Below, piece after piece: positions 24,520 to 33,279 of a DNA stretch of 64,000 nucleotides (position 1 is the first letter of the stretch; each line of letters begins with the position of its first letter). The stretch is from Acidobacteriota bacterium (GTDB taxonomy: Bacteria; Acidobacteriota; Terriglobia; Bryobacterales; Bryobacteraceae), in assembly GCA_003223115.1 (NCBI GenBank), contig QHXW01000193.1, forward strand, positions 39,173-103,172, written 5' to 3'. Below the pieces are notes generated by a model. It was not told where the DNA came from, did not search any database, and was given only the letters and a program-made list of their open reading frames with translations. The translations under genes were made by a program, and so were the position numbers.

Positions 24520-26322
24520 TTACGATCCGGGCTTGCCGGTTTCGGGATGGGCGGTAGCCACTACATCGCCGGCCGACAAGCCGGAACGGACTACGCCCGC
24601 TATATTGGTCTTCAATCCCAACTTGATTTCGTGACGTTTCCAGCCGGATGGGCTCTGAAGGTAGACGAACGGCCGCGGTCCGCTGTCGTAGAAAACCGCG
24701 CTTAGCGGCACGAGCGGGGCGTGGTTCTCGGTATCGATGGAAATGTCGGCGCTCGCCGAAAGATCCGGAATCACGCGCGGATCCGGATCATCCAACTGCA
24801 GGCGAACCGGGAGTTCACGCATATAGGTCGGGCGGCGGATGCCCGGTTTTGTCATGGCCGCGATGCCGACAACATGAGCCCTCAACTGCATTCCCGGGTA
24901 CGCGTCGAGACGCACAATGGCCTTCTGGCCGAGACGGATCGATTCCGCGTCCACCTGGTTCAGATTGGCCATCAGAATCATGGCACTGGGATCCACAATC
25001 TGCATGAAGCCCCTACCGGGCCAGAGTTGGTCGCCTTGCTGCACCTGCCCGAAGTCGCCGCCGCGCCAGATGCTTTGCATCACTACGATACCGTCCATCG
25101 GCGCGCGCATCACCATGCGATCCACGTTGGCCACGGCCCGGTCATATTCGATTTTGGATTGATCGCGGTTAATTTCAGCCGCGAGGATCTGGGCTTGCTG
25201 CGACTCCTCGACGAGCTTGGACTCCTCGACAAGCTGTTTGTAATGCGCCTCGGCCTCCTCAGCCGCAAGTTGGAGTTTTTCGGCTTCGATGGCGGACCGC
25301 ACCTCGGCGGTCTTGAGGTCGAGCAACGCCTTGTCCCAATCCGACTTGGCGCTGCTCACCAACTGAACGTGCGCTTCTTTAGCGGTGGACAAGTCCGCTT
25401 TCATCTTCTTTATATTGGCGTCCAGTTGGACCACCGAGTCCTTATAATCGTCCAGCCGGTTTACTTGGTACTGGCGATCGAACTCGGCCACCACTTCGCC
25501 TTTCTTTACGTGTTTGCCGGGTGTCACCAGATTCACCAGGACTAGGCTGAAATCACCGGACGGGCCGCCGCCACCACCACCTCCCCCCCCGCCACCACCA
25601 GTTCCGCTGGGAGTAATCAGGTTGCCGGCCGTTGAGCCCAGACCGGAAGCACCCAGGGTGGTGCTTGTACTCGAAGTACTGCTGCTCGATGTGCCCGACT
25701 TACTGGATGCCGTCTTTGCTGCAGCAATTCGGTCACCGAACCGGTTCTGTGTCCCGCGGAATGCACCTAGGCTCGAAGTCATGCCCGGTGCAGCCGACGA
25801 GGCCGACTGTCCGTTGAGTGCCGTGTTGGTACTGGTGGCGGTGGCCGACGAAGAGTCGGTACTCGATGAGCCGGTCGAAGAAGTAGACGCAGGCGAGGAT
25901 GATGTACTGCTCGAACTCGGGGAGGTCGTTGATGACGAAGAAGTCGACGAGCCGCCCGACGCGCCGCCGCCCCCGCCCCCCTGCCCCCCAGTCAACCTCC
26001 GGTTTCCACGAAGCGCCGGAGCCAGGAGCGACGCAAATCGCTCGGCTTGAATGACACCGCTGACGCGAATGGTTTGTTCCAGATCGCCGGTGCCAATGGT
26101 AGCGGTGGGTAGCGTAGCCGTTGCCGGTGTGGGACGCTCCCCAGTCGCCCGCTGCTTCAACCACCACGCAGATGGGGCGACAACCAACAGGAGCAACGCG
26201 AGCCACCACCCACGTTTTTTGGGGGCTGGTTGGCCGGGGTGTGGGAGGATTTCAGGGCCGGGGCGTCTTGGGGAAGAATCCACAGTACCGGGCAGAGTGC
26301 TCGGCGCTGAGGCGCTGCTCAT
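24520..26322 (-). CDS. HlyD/MacA-type periplasmic adaptor with Ser-rich and poly-Gly insert (first of three)
   Basis: 600 residues from ATG 26322; a TTG at 26340 would add six residues. A Pro-rich N-terminus leads to a membrane anchor (GWWLALLLLVVAPSAWWL). The first lipoyl strand (GDLEQTIRVSGVIQAERFAS) is followed by about 150 residues of Ser/Thr/Gly low complexity, including a run of Gly encoded next to an eight-C tract (25583-25590). After it the adaptor fold resumes: LVTPGKHVKKGEVVAEFDRQ, a coiled coil, the beta-barrel (DPSAMILMANLNQVDAESIR) and membrane-proximal parts. It is the first gene of the export operon, 21 bp before the second adaptor. The insert interrupts the lipoyl domain, which is odd. 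Confidence 0.82.
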   Translation of the reverse strand: MSSASAPSTLPGTVDSSPRRPGPEILPHPGQPAPKKRGWWLALLLLVVAPSAWWLKQRATGERPTPATATLPTATIGTGDLEQTIRVSGVIQAERFASLLAPALRGNRRLTGGQGGGGGGASGGSSTSSSSTTSPSSSSTSSSPASTSSTGSSSTDSSSATATSTNTALNGQSASSAAPGMTSSLGAFRGTQNRFGDRIAAAKTASSKSGTSSSSTSSTSTTLGASGLGSTAGNLITPSGTGGGGGGGGGGGGPSGDFSLVLVNLVTPGKHVKKGEVVAEFDRQYQVNRLDDYKDSVVQLDANIKKMKADLSTAKEAHVQLVSSAKSDWDKALLDLKTAEVRSAIEAEKLQLAAEEAEAHYKQLVEESKLVEESQQAQILAAEINRDQSKIEYDRAVANVDRMVMRAPMDGIVVMQSIWRGGDFGQVQQGDQLWPGRGFMQIVDPSAMILMANLNQVDAESIRLGQKAIVRLDAYPGMQLRAHVVGIAAMTKPGIRRPTYMRELPVRLQLDDPDPRVIPDLSASADISIDTENHAPLVPLSAVFYDSGPRPFVYLQSPSGWKRHEIKLGLKTNIAGVVRSGLSAGDVVATAHPETGKPGS

Positions 26323-26340
26323 CTGGAACGGTCTATTCAA

Positions 26341-26662
26341 TTCGACACCAGCCTCACCTGGGCTTTAGACACCGCGACCCTGTGTTTTCGATAGCCTGGA
26401 ACAAGAGTGAAGACGATAAACGGAGCACAAACGTTAGCGCTAGGCGAAAAAAACCTATGGTAGTTAGAAAGACTCTGAAACTAAACAGTTTGACGGGTCA
26501 GGCGAAAGGTGTCAAGCTGGCGAGTCGTGAGCGTCGTGAGCCCGCTCATGAGTCACTCGTCCGGCTGTGATTCAGCGTGCGCAACACACCTGCGCGACGA
26601 TGGAAATTCGGGCGATCCCCACGGGCAGGTCCGGCGCTCTTCCGTGTTATCGTGGTTTCAAA
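26341..26662. other. Divergent intergenic region, nothing recognised
   Basis: About 320 bp separate the export operon (minus) from scpA (plus). I see no RNA gene, repeat or convincing promoter pair. If scpA starts at the earlier GTG (26567) or ATG (26600), the gap is shorter. Confidence 0.4.
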
Positions 26663-27448
26663 GTGTCAACGCCTTTGAATTTTCATCTGGGGCAGTACGA
26701 AGGTCCGCTTGACCTGCTTTTGGATCTGATCCGTAAACAACAAATCGACATCTGCAATATTCCGATCGCCACGATCACCGCCCAGTACCTGGAGTATATG
26801 GACAAGGCGCGCGAGATGGATATGGACCTGGGCGCGGAGTTTGTTTACATGGCGGCGACGCTCATCTATATCAAATCCAAAATGCTGCTGCCCCAGGACC
26901 CGGCGCTCGCGGCCGAGGGGCTGGAGGATGATCCGCGGCAGGAGCTGGTAGATCGGCTGCTCGAGCACGAAAGATTCAAGAACGCCGCCGAAATGCTGCA
27001 GCAGAAGCGGCTGATTGAGGAAAACGTCTGGTCCAATCCGCAGGTGAAAAATTTCATCGCTGAAGATTACGACCCCGGCGTTACGGCCACATTATTCGAT
27101 CTGGTCAAGGCCTTCGGCGAGGTACTGGACCGCGTCAAGGACCGTCCGATTTACGAAGTCGCACAGGAAGACGTTAGCGTCGCCGACATGATTCAGTACT
27201 TAAAGTCGCTGTTTCTGGCGGTGCGGCCAGATGAGCCGGTTTTCATTTTGCGAGCCCTCGCGGAGCAGCGCACGCGGCGCCGCATGATCGCCTTGTTTCT
27301 GGCGGTGCTGGAGCTGGTGCGCATGCAGGCCATCGAAATCTGCCAGAAGGATTTATTCGGCGAGATCGCCTTGCGGCGGCACTCGAAGTTTGACGCCGCA
27401 TTTGCCTCAGGAGAAGCGGTTTCGGCGATCGAAAAGGAATACACGTAA
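26663..27448 (+). CDS. scpA: Segregation and condensation protein A
   Basis: 261 residues from GTG 26663, chosen because MSTPLNFHLGQYEGPLDLLL matches where ScpA proteins normally begin; in-frame starts at 26567 and 26600 would add an unconserved, basic leader. Further family features are DICNIPIATITAQYLEYM, EFVYMAATLIYIKSKMLLP and the C-terminal winged helix (LFLAVLELVRMQAIEICQ). ScpA is the kleisin that bridges SMC heads in chromosome condensation. scpB follows 6 bp later. The smc gene is not in the window. Confidence 0.92.
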   Translation: MSTPLNFHLGQYEGPLDLLLDLIRKQQIDICNIPIATITAQYLEYMDKAREMDMDLGAEFVYMAATLIYIKSKMLLPQDPALAAEGLEDDPRQELVDRLLEHERFKNAAEMLQQKRLIEENVWSNPQVKNFIAEDYDPGVTATLFDLVKAFGEVLDRVKDRPIYEVAQEDVSVADMIQYLKSLFLAVRPDEPVFILRALAEQRTRRRMIALFLAVLELVRMQAIEICQKDLFGEIALRRHSKFDAAFASGEAVSAIEKEYT

Positions 27449-27454
27449 CCGGGA

Positions 27455-28192
27455 ATGAAGCCAACAGAGATCACCGAAAACGGTCCCGCGGAAACGCTTT
27501 CGAGCGACGAGCTGCTCTCCCAGGATTCCCTTGAAGATCGGGCGCCGGCCGCCGACGCGGAACTCAAGGCAGTCATCGAAGCCATCGTCTACGTGGTTGA
27601 AGAGCCGGTGCTCGTGTCGCAAATCGCGGAAGCCCTGGACGAGCCACGCGAGCGCGTGGAAAAGTTGATCGCGGAGCTGGCCGCGGAATTCGAACAACCT
27701 GGACACGGCATCGCCATACGCGAAGTGGCCGGCGGCTACAAAATCGCCACCAAGCCCGAACATCACGAGCGCGTGCGCACGTTTGTTAAAAGTCTTCGCC
27801 CGCCGTTGAAGCTTTCACTCCCGGCGCTCGAGACTTTAGCCGTCATCGCGTACAAACAGCCCGTCACGGCACCAGAGATTTTGGAGATCCGCGGCGTGCA
27901 GGGCGTGGGCGTCCTCAAAACCCTGCTCGATCGCAAACTGATCACCACGGCCGGACACAAGGAAGTGATCGGCAGGCCCATCCTCTACAAGACCACCAGA
28001 GAGTTCCTAGTACAGTTCGGCCTCAAAGATTTGAACGAATTGCCGTCACTCAAAGAATTCGAGGAGATCCGGCGACTGGCGCTTGGAGACGAGCCTGTTC
28101 AATCCGAACAGGCGGCCGGCAGCGCTACCCAGCCGCAAGCATCCGAACAAGCGGTGTCTGGCGACACGGACGCATCCATCGACGAAACCTGA
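27455..28192 (+). CDS. scpB: Segregation and condensation protein B
   Basis: 245 residues from ATG. The two winged-helix domains lie at about residues 35-200: LKAVIEAIVYVVEEPVLVSQ, GGYKIATKPEHHERVRTFV, SLPALETLAVIAYKQPVTAP, GRPILYKTTREFLVQFGL. The N- and C-terminal ends are acidic and low in complexity. ScpB dimers bind ScpA in the SMC condensin. It lies between scpA and rluB, the common bacterial order. Confidence 0.94.
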   Translation: MKPTEITENGPAETLSSDELLSQDSLEDRAPAADAELKAVIEAIVYVVEEPVLVSQIAEALDEPRERVEKLIAELAAEFEQPGHGIAIREVAGGYKIATKPEHHERVRTFVKSLRPPLKLSLPALETLAVIAYKQPVTAPEILEIRGVQGVGVLKTLLDRKLITTAGHKEVIGRPILYKTTREFLVQFGLKDLNELPSLKEFEEIRRLALGDEPVQSEQAAGSATQPQASEQAVSGDTDASIDET

Positions 28193-28193
28193 A

Positions 28194-29012
28194 ATGCCTG
28201 AGGAGCGGCTCCAGAAGATTCTTTCGCGTGCGGGAATCACGTCGCGGCGCAAAGCGGAACAGATGATTCTGGAAGGCCGTGTTTCGGTGAACGGCACTGT
28301 TATCACCGAGCTCGGCAGCAAGGGCGATCTCGAAAAAGATCACATCCGCGCCGACGGTAAACTGCTGCGCAGCCCGCCGAAATCCATTTACATCATGTTG
28401 AATAAGCCCAGGGATTACGTGACGACCCTGCATGATCCCGAGCGCCGGCCGACGGTGATGGAATTACTGCGTGGAGTGAAAGAGAGAGTTTATCCGGTGG
28501 GCCGCCTGGATTATCACAGCGAAGGCCTGCTGCTGCTCACCAACGATGGCGAGTTCGCCAATGCCCTTACCTTGGCGGCCAGCCACCTGCCAAAAACCTA
28601 CCTGGTGAAAGTCACCGGCGCTATCACGTCGGACCAGGAGCAGGAGTTTCGTACCGGGGTCCCGCTCGAAGGCCGCCGCACGCTCCCCGCCGGGCTTCAG
28701 ATGGCGCATCGCGCAAAGAATCCCTGGTACGAAGTGCGCCTCTATGAGGGAAGAAAAAATCAGATCCGGATGATGTTCAAACATTTCGGAAGGCTGGTGG
28801 AGAAACTCAAGCGCGTGGCGATTGGACCGCTGGAGCTGGGGCCCCTGAAGCCGGGTGAATTTCGGCACCTGGACGGTCGCGAGGTTGAAGGCCTGCGCCG
28901 TGCCGCACGCCGCCGGGAGCGCCAGGCCGGTTCGCGAACCGAGCAGCACGGTAAGATCCCGGAAGGTGTTCTCGGCGCTGCTTCGCGGCGGTCCAGCCGT
29001 TCACGGCGCTAA
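28194..29012 (+). CDS. rluB: 23S rRNA pseudouridine synthase, RluB family
   Basis: 272 residues from ATG 28194, one base after the scpB stop; upstream in-frame starts lie inside scpB and are rejected. An S4 RNA-binding domain opens the protein (RLQKILSRAGITSRRKAEQM), followed by the RsuA/RluB catalytic domain with the aspartate in VGRLDYHSEGLLLLTNDG and the later YEGRKNQIRMMF motif. The C-terminus is basic (RRRERQAGSRTEQ). RluB-type enzymes modify the 23S rRNA peptidyl-transferase region; the exact position is not predictable here. The scpA-scpB-rluB grouping is conserved widely. Confidence 0.92.
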   Translation: MPEERLQKILSRAGITSRRKAEQMILEGRVSVNGTVITELGSKGDLEKDHIRADGKLLRSPPKSIYIMLNKPRDYVTTLHDPERRPTVMELLRGVKERVYPVGRLDYHSEGLLLLTNDGEFANALTLAASHLPKTYLVKVTGAITSDQEQEFRTGVPLEGRRTLPAGLQMAHRAKNPWYEVRLYEGRKNQIRMMFKHFGRLVEKLKRVAIGPLELGPLKPGEFRHLDGREVEGLRRAARRRERQAGSRTEQHGKIPEGVLGAASRRSSRSRR

Positions 29013-29017
29013 GTCAT

Positions 29018-29410
29018 ATGCCCGACATCGCTGCACTCCTCGGCTCTGCGCGCATCATTGCCGTGGTGGGCCTGTCGAGCAAACGGTACAGACCGAGTCA
29101 CGGAGTAGCCGAGTACATGAAGCATGCCGGCTACCGCATTATTCCGGTGAATCCTCACGAGACTGAAGTTCTGGGCGAGAAAAGTTACGCGAAACTCGAG
29201 GACATTCCGGAGCATATTGATATCGTCGACATTTTCCGGCGCTCCGAGTATGTCCCAGAACTGGTCGATGCAGCTATCCGTATCGGCGCCAAAGCCATAT
29301 GGATGCAGGAAGGCGTGGTGCATGAAGCCGCGGCTGAGAAGGCGCGCGCGGCAGGTCTCGAAGTAATCATGGACCGCTGCATTCTGAAAGAGCACGGGCG
29401 ATTGAAATGA
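29018..29410 (+). CDS. CoA-binding protein (YccU-like)
   Basis: 130 residues from ATG. The Rossmann-type CoA-binding domain is clear: IIAVVGLSSKRYRPSHGVAE, YRIIPVNPHETEVLGEKSY, DIVDIFRRSEYVPELVD, WMQEGVVHEAAAEKARAAG. This small family resembles the N-terminal domain of succinyl-CoA ligase alpha but has no catalytic partner domain; its physiological role is not settled. It follows rluB by 5 bp and overlaps the next gene by ATGA, so it belongs to the scpAB-rluB transcript. Confidence 0.88.
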   Translation: MPDIAALLGSARIIAVVGLSSKRYRPSHGVAEYMKHAGYRIIPVNPHETEVLGEKSYAKLEDIPEHIDIVDIFRRSEYVPELVDAAIRIGAKAIWMQEGVVHEAAAEKARAAGLEVIMDRCILKEHGRLK

Positions 29411-29961
29411 ATTCCGGCGGAGGCGGACCGGCCGGCCGCATACCGGGGACAGGGCTGATGGTTTCAACATTAGCCGATCAATACCGGCGCTGGTTTGAAT
29501 ACGAAAAGGATAGCCACGCCAAGGTGCTGGAATGTCTTCTGGATTTGCCTCACTCTACACGCACAGCCGCGGCATATCAGAAGGCCATCGTACTGTTTGC
29601 GCACATCATTGAAGCCCGCCGGCTGTGGCTTTTCCGATTCGGCGCCAGATCGGACGCGCCAACCGAGTTCTTTCCCAAAGGATTGACGCCCGAGGAACTC
29701 GTTCCGCGCCTGAAGGCCATGGAAACCGCATGGGCCGGTTATCTCGCGCGGTTGGACGAAACAGAGATCGCCCGAGAGTTCGAGTATCGCAGCCTCGAAG
29801 GCGGATATTTTCGGAATCAAATTCAGGATATCCTTGCACAGTTGTTTGGCCACTCCTGGTATCACCGCGGTCAAATCGCAAGCCTGATTCGCTCGCTCGG
29901 ATACGATCCGCCCGCGACTGACTTCGTATTCTGGACCCGCGAGCCGCTCCGGCAAACGTAG
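29407..29961 (+). CDS. DinB/YfiT-like four-helix protein
   Basis: 184 residues from ATG in a 4-bp overlap with the preceding stop; a second in-frame ATG at 29458 (MVSTLADQYRRWFEYEKD) may be the true start, since the first 17 residues are Gly-rich and unconserved. The DinB four-helix bundle is suggested by three potential metal-binding histidines, in LFAHIIEARRLWLFR and FGHSWYHRGQIASLI. The family includes thiol transferases and metal-dependent hydrolases; the substrate is unknown. The overlap suggests co-translation with the CoA-binding protein. Confidence 0.82.
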   Translation: MNSGGGGPAGRIPGTGLMVSTLADQYRRWFEYEKDSHAKVLECLLDLPHSTRTAAAYQKAIVLFAHIIEARRLWLFRFGARSDAPTEFFPKGLTPEELVPRLKAMETAWAGYLARLDETEIAREFEYRSLEGGYFRNQIQDILAQLFGHSWYHRGQIASLIRSLGYDPPATDFVFWTREPLRQT

Positions 29962-30037
29962 GCGTTTTTGTGCCGCCGCGCCGCGACCGTGAGCGAGCCG
30001 ACGCTGATTTCATGCGTACCGCGCCACTCTGCGCGCC

Positions 30038-30059
30038 GCCTCGACACTCGTGTCGAGGC
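30038..30059. terminator. Perfect 10-bp hairpin between convergent genes
   Basis: GCCTCGACAC (30038-30047) and GTGTCGAGGC (30050-30059) pair perfectly around TC. It lies between the convergent DinB-like and DUF192 genes and could end both transcripts. There is no T tract on either side, so it may instead be a dispersed palindromic repeat. Confidence 0.45.
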
Positions 30060-30089
30060 TCCCAGCGTCCGCGCCACCGCATCGCGGAA

Positions 30090-30473
30090 TCAATCTGACG
30101 CCGGCGGTGCGCCAGCCTCTGAGACCAGCTTGGTGATTTCCAATTGATCCCCGGCTTCAGTGGTCGTGCGCGCGATAGTGCCGGCTGGAAGCTCGAGCAC
30201 CGAGTATGCCGTGAGGCATCCGGAAATCCGGCCAGGGACCATCTCCGGGCGTACTTTCTTCACCTTGTGCTCGCGATCCAGATAAAGGACGTCGATGGCA
30301 AATTTCATGCCGAAGCTGTGAATCGCCTCACAAGGGATAATCCACAGGCCGTCACCCGGCTCGAGGCTTGTGTGTTTCAGCAGGCCGGTGCGACGCTTGG
30401 CGCTGCTGTCGGCGATTTCGGCGGCGTCAGCCAGCACAGAGTTCCGAGTGACGTTGCGAACATGGATTTTCAA
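30090..30473 (-). CDS. DUF192 family protein
   Basis: 127 residues from a TTG start preceded very closely by GGAAGG. The sequence matches the compact DUF192 fold: AKRRTGLLKHTSLEPGDGLW, AIHSFGMKFAIDVLYLD, ELPAGTIARTTTEAGDQL. The family is widespread, often secreted in other bacteria, with no assigned biochemical role; no signal peptide is seen here. It is convergent to the DinB-like gene. Confidence 0.85.
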   Translation of the reverse strand: MKIHVRNVTRNSVLADAAEIADSSAKRRTGLLKHTSLEPGDGLWIIPCEAIHSFGMKFAIDVLYLDREHKVKKVRPEMVPGRISGCLTAYSVLELPAGTIARTTTEAGDQLEITKLVSEAGAPPASD

Positions 30474-30615
30474 GCCTTCCGTTATAGCACGGTCTTCGAG
30501 ATCGCACGTGCTGGCCTGAGCGGTTGTAGGCTGAGGAGGAGATACCCGAGGAAAAGACGCAGTCTTAAAATCGCGATTGTAATAAAATGGCTACAGCAAG
30601 AGGATCTCGGAATAC

Positions 30616-30856
30616 GTGAACGCGGCCTTGAAACGAGCGCATGATGAGAGGATCGAGGAACCCTGAGCCGTACTATGGGGAGATTCCGGACTGTCCGGGT
30701 GTTGGGGCCACCGGCCGAAGCCTGGAAGTGTGTCGGCAGAATTTGTTGGACGGCCTCGAGAGTTGGCTTATTCTCAGTCTGCACAGAGGTCTCCCAATTC
30801 CTGTTATTGACGGAATCGCATTGGTAGCGCCTGAACCCACCGAGGTCAGTGGCTAA
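30616..30856 (+). pseudogene. hicB: hicB-type antitoxin, frameshifted
   Basis: Frame 1 from GTG 30616 reads VNAALKRAHDERIEEP and then meets TGA. The other part, in the next frame, reads PEPYYGEIPDCPGVGATGRS and LEVCRQNLLDGLESWLILSL down to TAA 30856. Together they form a HicB antitoxin of the subfamily whose members begin with EYVxAALxxA and contain YxGEIPxxxGVxATG. One extra C in the CCC run at 30661-30663 explains the break. Its end overlaps the hicA start, the normal arrangement for this pair, and hicA is also broken. Confidence 0.8.
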
Positions 30857-31068
30857 ACTCGGTCCGGTATCTTAGCCCGAGCTTGTTCGCAGATTGCGAA
30901 AGCTCGGCTTTGAGGGGCCGATCCAGCGGGGAAAACATCCATACATGATTCGCAGGGACAACGCGGATCGTGATTCCAAACCCTCACCGGCAGGAAGTCA
31001 GCCCGGACCTGCTAGCGCGAATCTTGCGTCAGGCCGGAATTTCGCGCGAGCAATGGGAGCAGGCTTAG
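30849..31068 (+). pseudogene. hicA: hicA-type mRNA interferase toxin, nonsense plus frameshift
   Basis: From GTG 30849 the frame reads MAKLGPVS, a TAG at 30873-30875 where relatives have Trp, then PELVRRLRKLGFEGPIQRGK and HPYMIRRDN. Near 30960-30969 the frame shifts by one, after which VIPNPHRQEVSPDLLARILR and QAGISREQWEQA follow to TAG 31066. The His of GKHPYM is the conserved HicA catalytic residue. Two independent lesions in the toxin and one in the antitoxin make this a dead toxin-antitoxin module rather than a single reading error. It ends 4 bp before the convergent propeller gene. Confidence 0.8.
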
Positions 31069-31072
31069 CCCG

Positions 31073-33262
31073 CTACTTCGCCACCACTTTATCGGTCGTC
31101 TGGTTGTCGTATTCGTCGGCAATCCGGACGGCGACGGTGTGCTCGCCCGCTGGAACGTTGTTCAGCGTCAGGATGTAATCCAGTTCTTTGGAATCGGAGA
31201 GTTTGGCAGCCGGGTTCACAACCGTCCAATCGCCGCCGTCCAGCGAATACTCGGCCTTCGAGATCACGTTGAGTGCGTCCGCGGCGTGCCAGCGTACTTC
31301 GATGCTGGTGCCGTTGCGCGACGAAATAAGTGCCGTGATGCGCGGTGGCGTGTTGTCGATGGTGAACGGATCACTTTCGAGTGAGCCGGTGAGCGCGTCC
31401 TGGGGCGTATTGCCCGGCAGGTCTGAGGTGGTGACGCGCAATACGTATTCTCCGTCGGCGAAGCTGGTGGAGTCCCAGCTTAGATATTTGTCTTTCAATT
31501 TATCTTTCAGCAGCTTCCACTGCGTTTCTTTGGTGCCGCGGATTTCGACGTTAGATATCAGAGCGTCCCCGTTGTCGTCCACGGCGTTCCAGCGCGCTCC
31601 TATTGAGCCTTTCGCCGCCTGCATCGGCGGCGTGGTGGTTTCGAGCCCAAGAGATACCGGGGGACGGGCGGGCTTCCCGAGCGGCGGTAGTGAGAGCGTC
31701 TGCGGAGCGATTATACCGGCAGGCTGGACAGGAAATTTGTAATTGGGCGGCGTAATCTCGATTTCTTCCACCCGTGGAGCTACGTTGCGCGATAGATACG
31801 CAACTTTGACCTCTTCCACTTCCGGGGACCGTCCGATCTTGTCGGCCGCGTCGCTGGTGAGCGTGGCCCTCCACTGCAGAAACCGTGCAGGCGGAGAGGT
31901 CACGCGCACTCCGTCCTCTGACGTGATCTCGCTCGACCATGCGCTCCAGTTGGTCTGGGGGCGGTCGAGATTTCCGCTGCGCGTCTGAATCGCGATGCGT
32001 CCGCCATCAGCCCCGCCTTTAAAGCTCAGCCTGCCCCAAAGCGAAAACATGCCGGCGTCAAAAACATCGGATTCAATGGAACCTTCGTGCTCGAACCCGG
32101 GTCCGATGGCATAAACCTTCCCGACGTTTCCCGTCACGGCGTACAGCCTGCCAGCGGCCGGTAACAAAACGGTGACCTGAGTGGGAGGCGCATTGACGAG
32201 CGCGGTGTGCAGCGTATCGGAATCGATGCGATAGATGTAGCCTTTGTTGCCAGTCCCCAGCAGTGCATGGCCGCTCGAATCGAAGGCGATGGCGTAGACC
32301 AGATCCTGCGGGTGGCTCCAGATCTTTTCGGGATAACCGTCGGGATGGATGCGAAACACTTCTGAGCCGCCAGCGACGCTGAGAGCGCTGCCACCGCCGA
32401 GCGAGGGCATAGTAGGCGAGGATGCACCGTGCGGGTTGATTCCAGGCTGTCCCCCGGGCATCTGGGGCTGCGGTGAGGAAATGGGTTGTGGCGGCGGAGG
32501 TGCAAGTAACAGTCCCAGTTTCGAGCCCACCGCGGCGGCGTAGACCGATCCATCAGGCGCCGTCGCAACCGCTGTCACCTCGCGCTTGTTCATTTCGTAC
32601 AGAACAAAGCCTTCACCCGCCGGCGAAACACGGATGACAAGGCCATCCGGCTCGGTCCCGATAATTACGTTACCTTTTCCATCGAGCGTCATCGAGCGAA
32701 CGTGAGTCTCATCGGTCTTAAAGAAAGGAGTCCCTTTGCCGTCTGGTGTGACGCGATGAATGACGCCGGGGATGCCGGTGGCCACGAGCAAGTCGCCCTT
32801 ATCGAAGGCTAGCGCCCAAATGTATTTGGCTTTGGGATCGAAAAAGAGATCGCTCTTGCCGTCCGGATTGACCCTATAGACCTTGCCGTCGGGAGAGGTC
32901 GCAACGAAGATGCGGTCTTTGTGATCCACCGCGATGGCGTGAATTTCGAGCGCCTGAAATTCGGCTAGGGTTTTCTTCTCGCCGCTGGGCGAGATGCGGA
33001 ACAACTTGGCGTCCGGTCCACCGCCCGCGTACAGGTTGCCTTTGGAGTCCCGTGCCAGCGCCCACAGATAAGCCGAGGGCGAATCAAACAGTTCTTCAAA
33101 ACGCGGCGCCAGAGTGAGGCGGCCATCGCTGCGCAGCGACAGATTCTTGATGACGCCCCTTTCGAAATCGGAATAATCGGTTTCCACCCAGGTACGGGTT
33201 TGCGCGGCCCACAGACACAGGGCAAACGTAAGTGGGGTCAGGCGGACGATGAGTTTCTTCAT
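31073..33262 (-). CDS. Secreted beta-propeller protein with C-terminal Ig/fibronectin-like part
   Basis: 729 residues from ATG with a signal peptide (about 1-20). Residues about 60-400 contain repeated propeller blades with the pattern DxxGNLYAGG, DRIFVATSPDGKVYRVNPDG and NVIIGTEPDGLVIRVSP, resembling NHL or two-component-regulator propellers. A Pro/Gly-rich loop (about 255-300) interrupts the blades. The C-terminal third has beta-sandwich character: TPPRITALISSRNGTSIEVR and YSLDGGDWTVVNP. No enzyme motif is evident. It follows the S55-domain gene by 17 bp, so the two are probably co-expressed at the cell surface or in the periplasm. Confidence 0.72.
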   Translation of the reverse strand: MKKLIVRLTPLTFALCLWAAQTRTWVETDYSDFERGVIKNLSLRSDGRLTLAPRFEELFDSPSAYLWALARDSKGNLYAGGGPDAKLFRISPSGEKKTLAEFQALEIHAIAVDHKDRIFVATSPDGKVYRVNPDGKSDLFFDPKAKYIWALAFDKGDLLVATGIPGVIHRVTPDGKGTPFFKTDETHVRSMTLDGKGNVIIGTEPDGLVIRVSPAGEGFVLYEMNKREVTAVATAPDGSVYAAAVGSKLGLLLAPPPPQPISSPQPQMPGGQPGINPHGASSPTMPSLGGGSALSVAGGSEVFRIHPDGYPEKIWSHPQDLVYAIAFDSSGHALLGTGNKGYIYRIDSDTLHTALVNAPPTQVTVLLPAAGRLYAVTGNVGKVYAIGPGFEHEGSIESDVFDAGMFSLWGRLSFKGGADGGRIAIQTRSGNLDRPQTNWSAWSSEITSEDGVRVTSPPARFLQWRATLTSDAADKIGRSPEVEEVKVAYLSRNVAPRVEEIEITPPNYKFPVQPAGIIAPQTLSLPPLGKPARPPVSLGLETTTPPMQAAKGSIGARWNAVDDNGDALISNVEIRGTKETQWKLLKDKLKDKYLSWDSTSFADGEYVLRVTTSDLPGNTPQDALTGSLESDPFTIDNTPPRITALISSRNGTSIEVRWHAADALNVISKAEYSLDGGDWTVVNPAAKLSDSKELDYILTLNNVPAGEHTVAVRIADEYDNQTTDKVVAK

Positions 33263-33279
33263 GTTTCGATCGAACAGCT

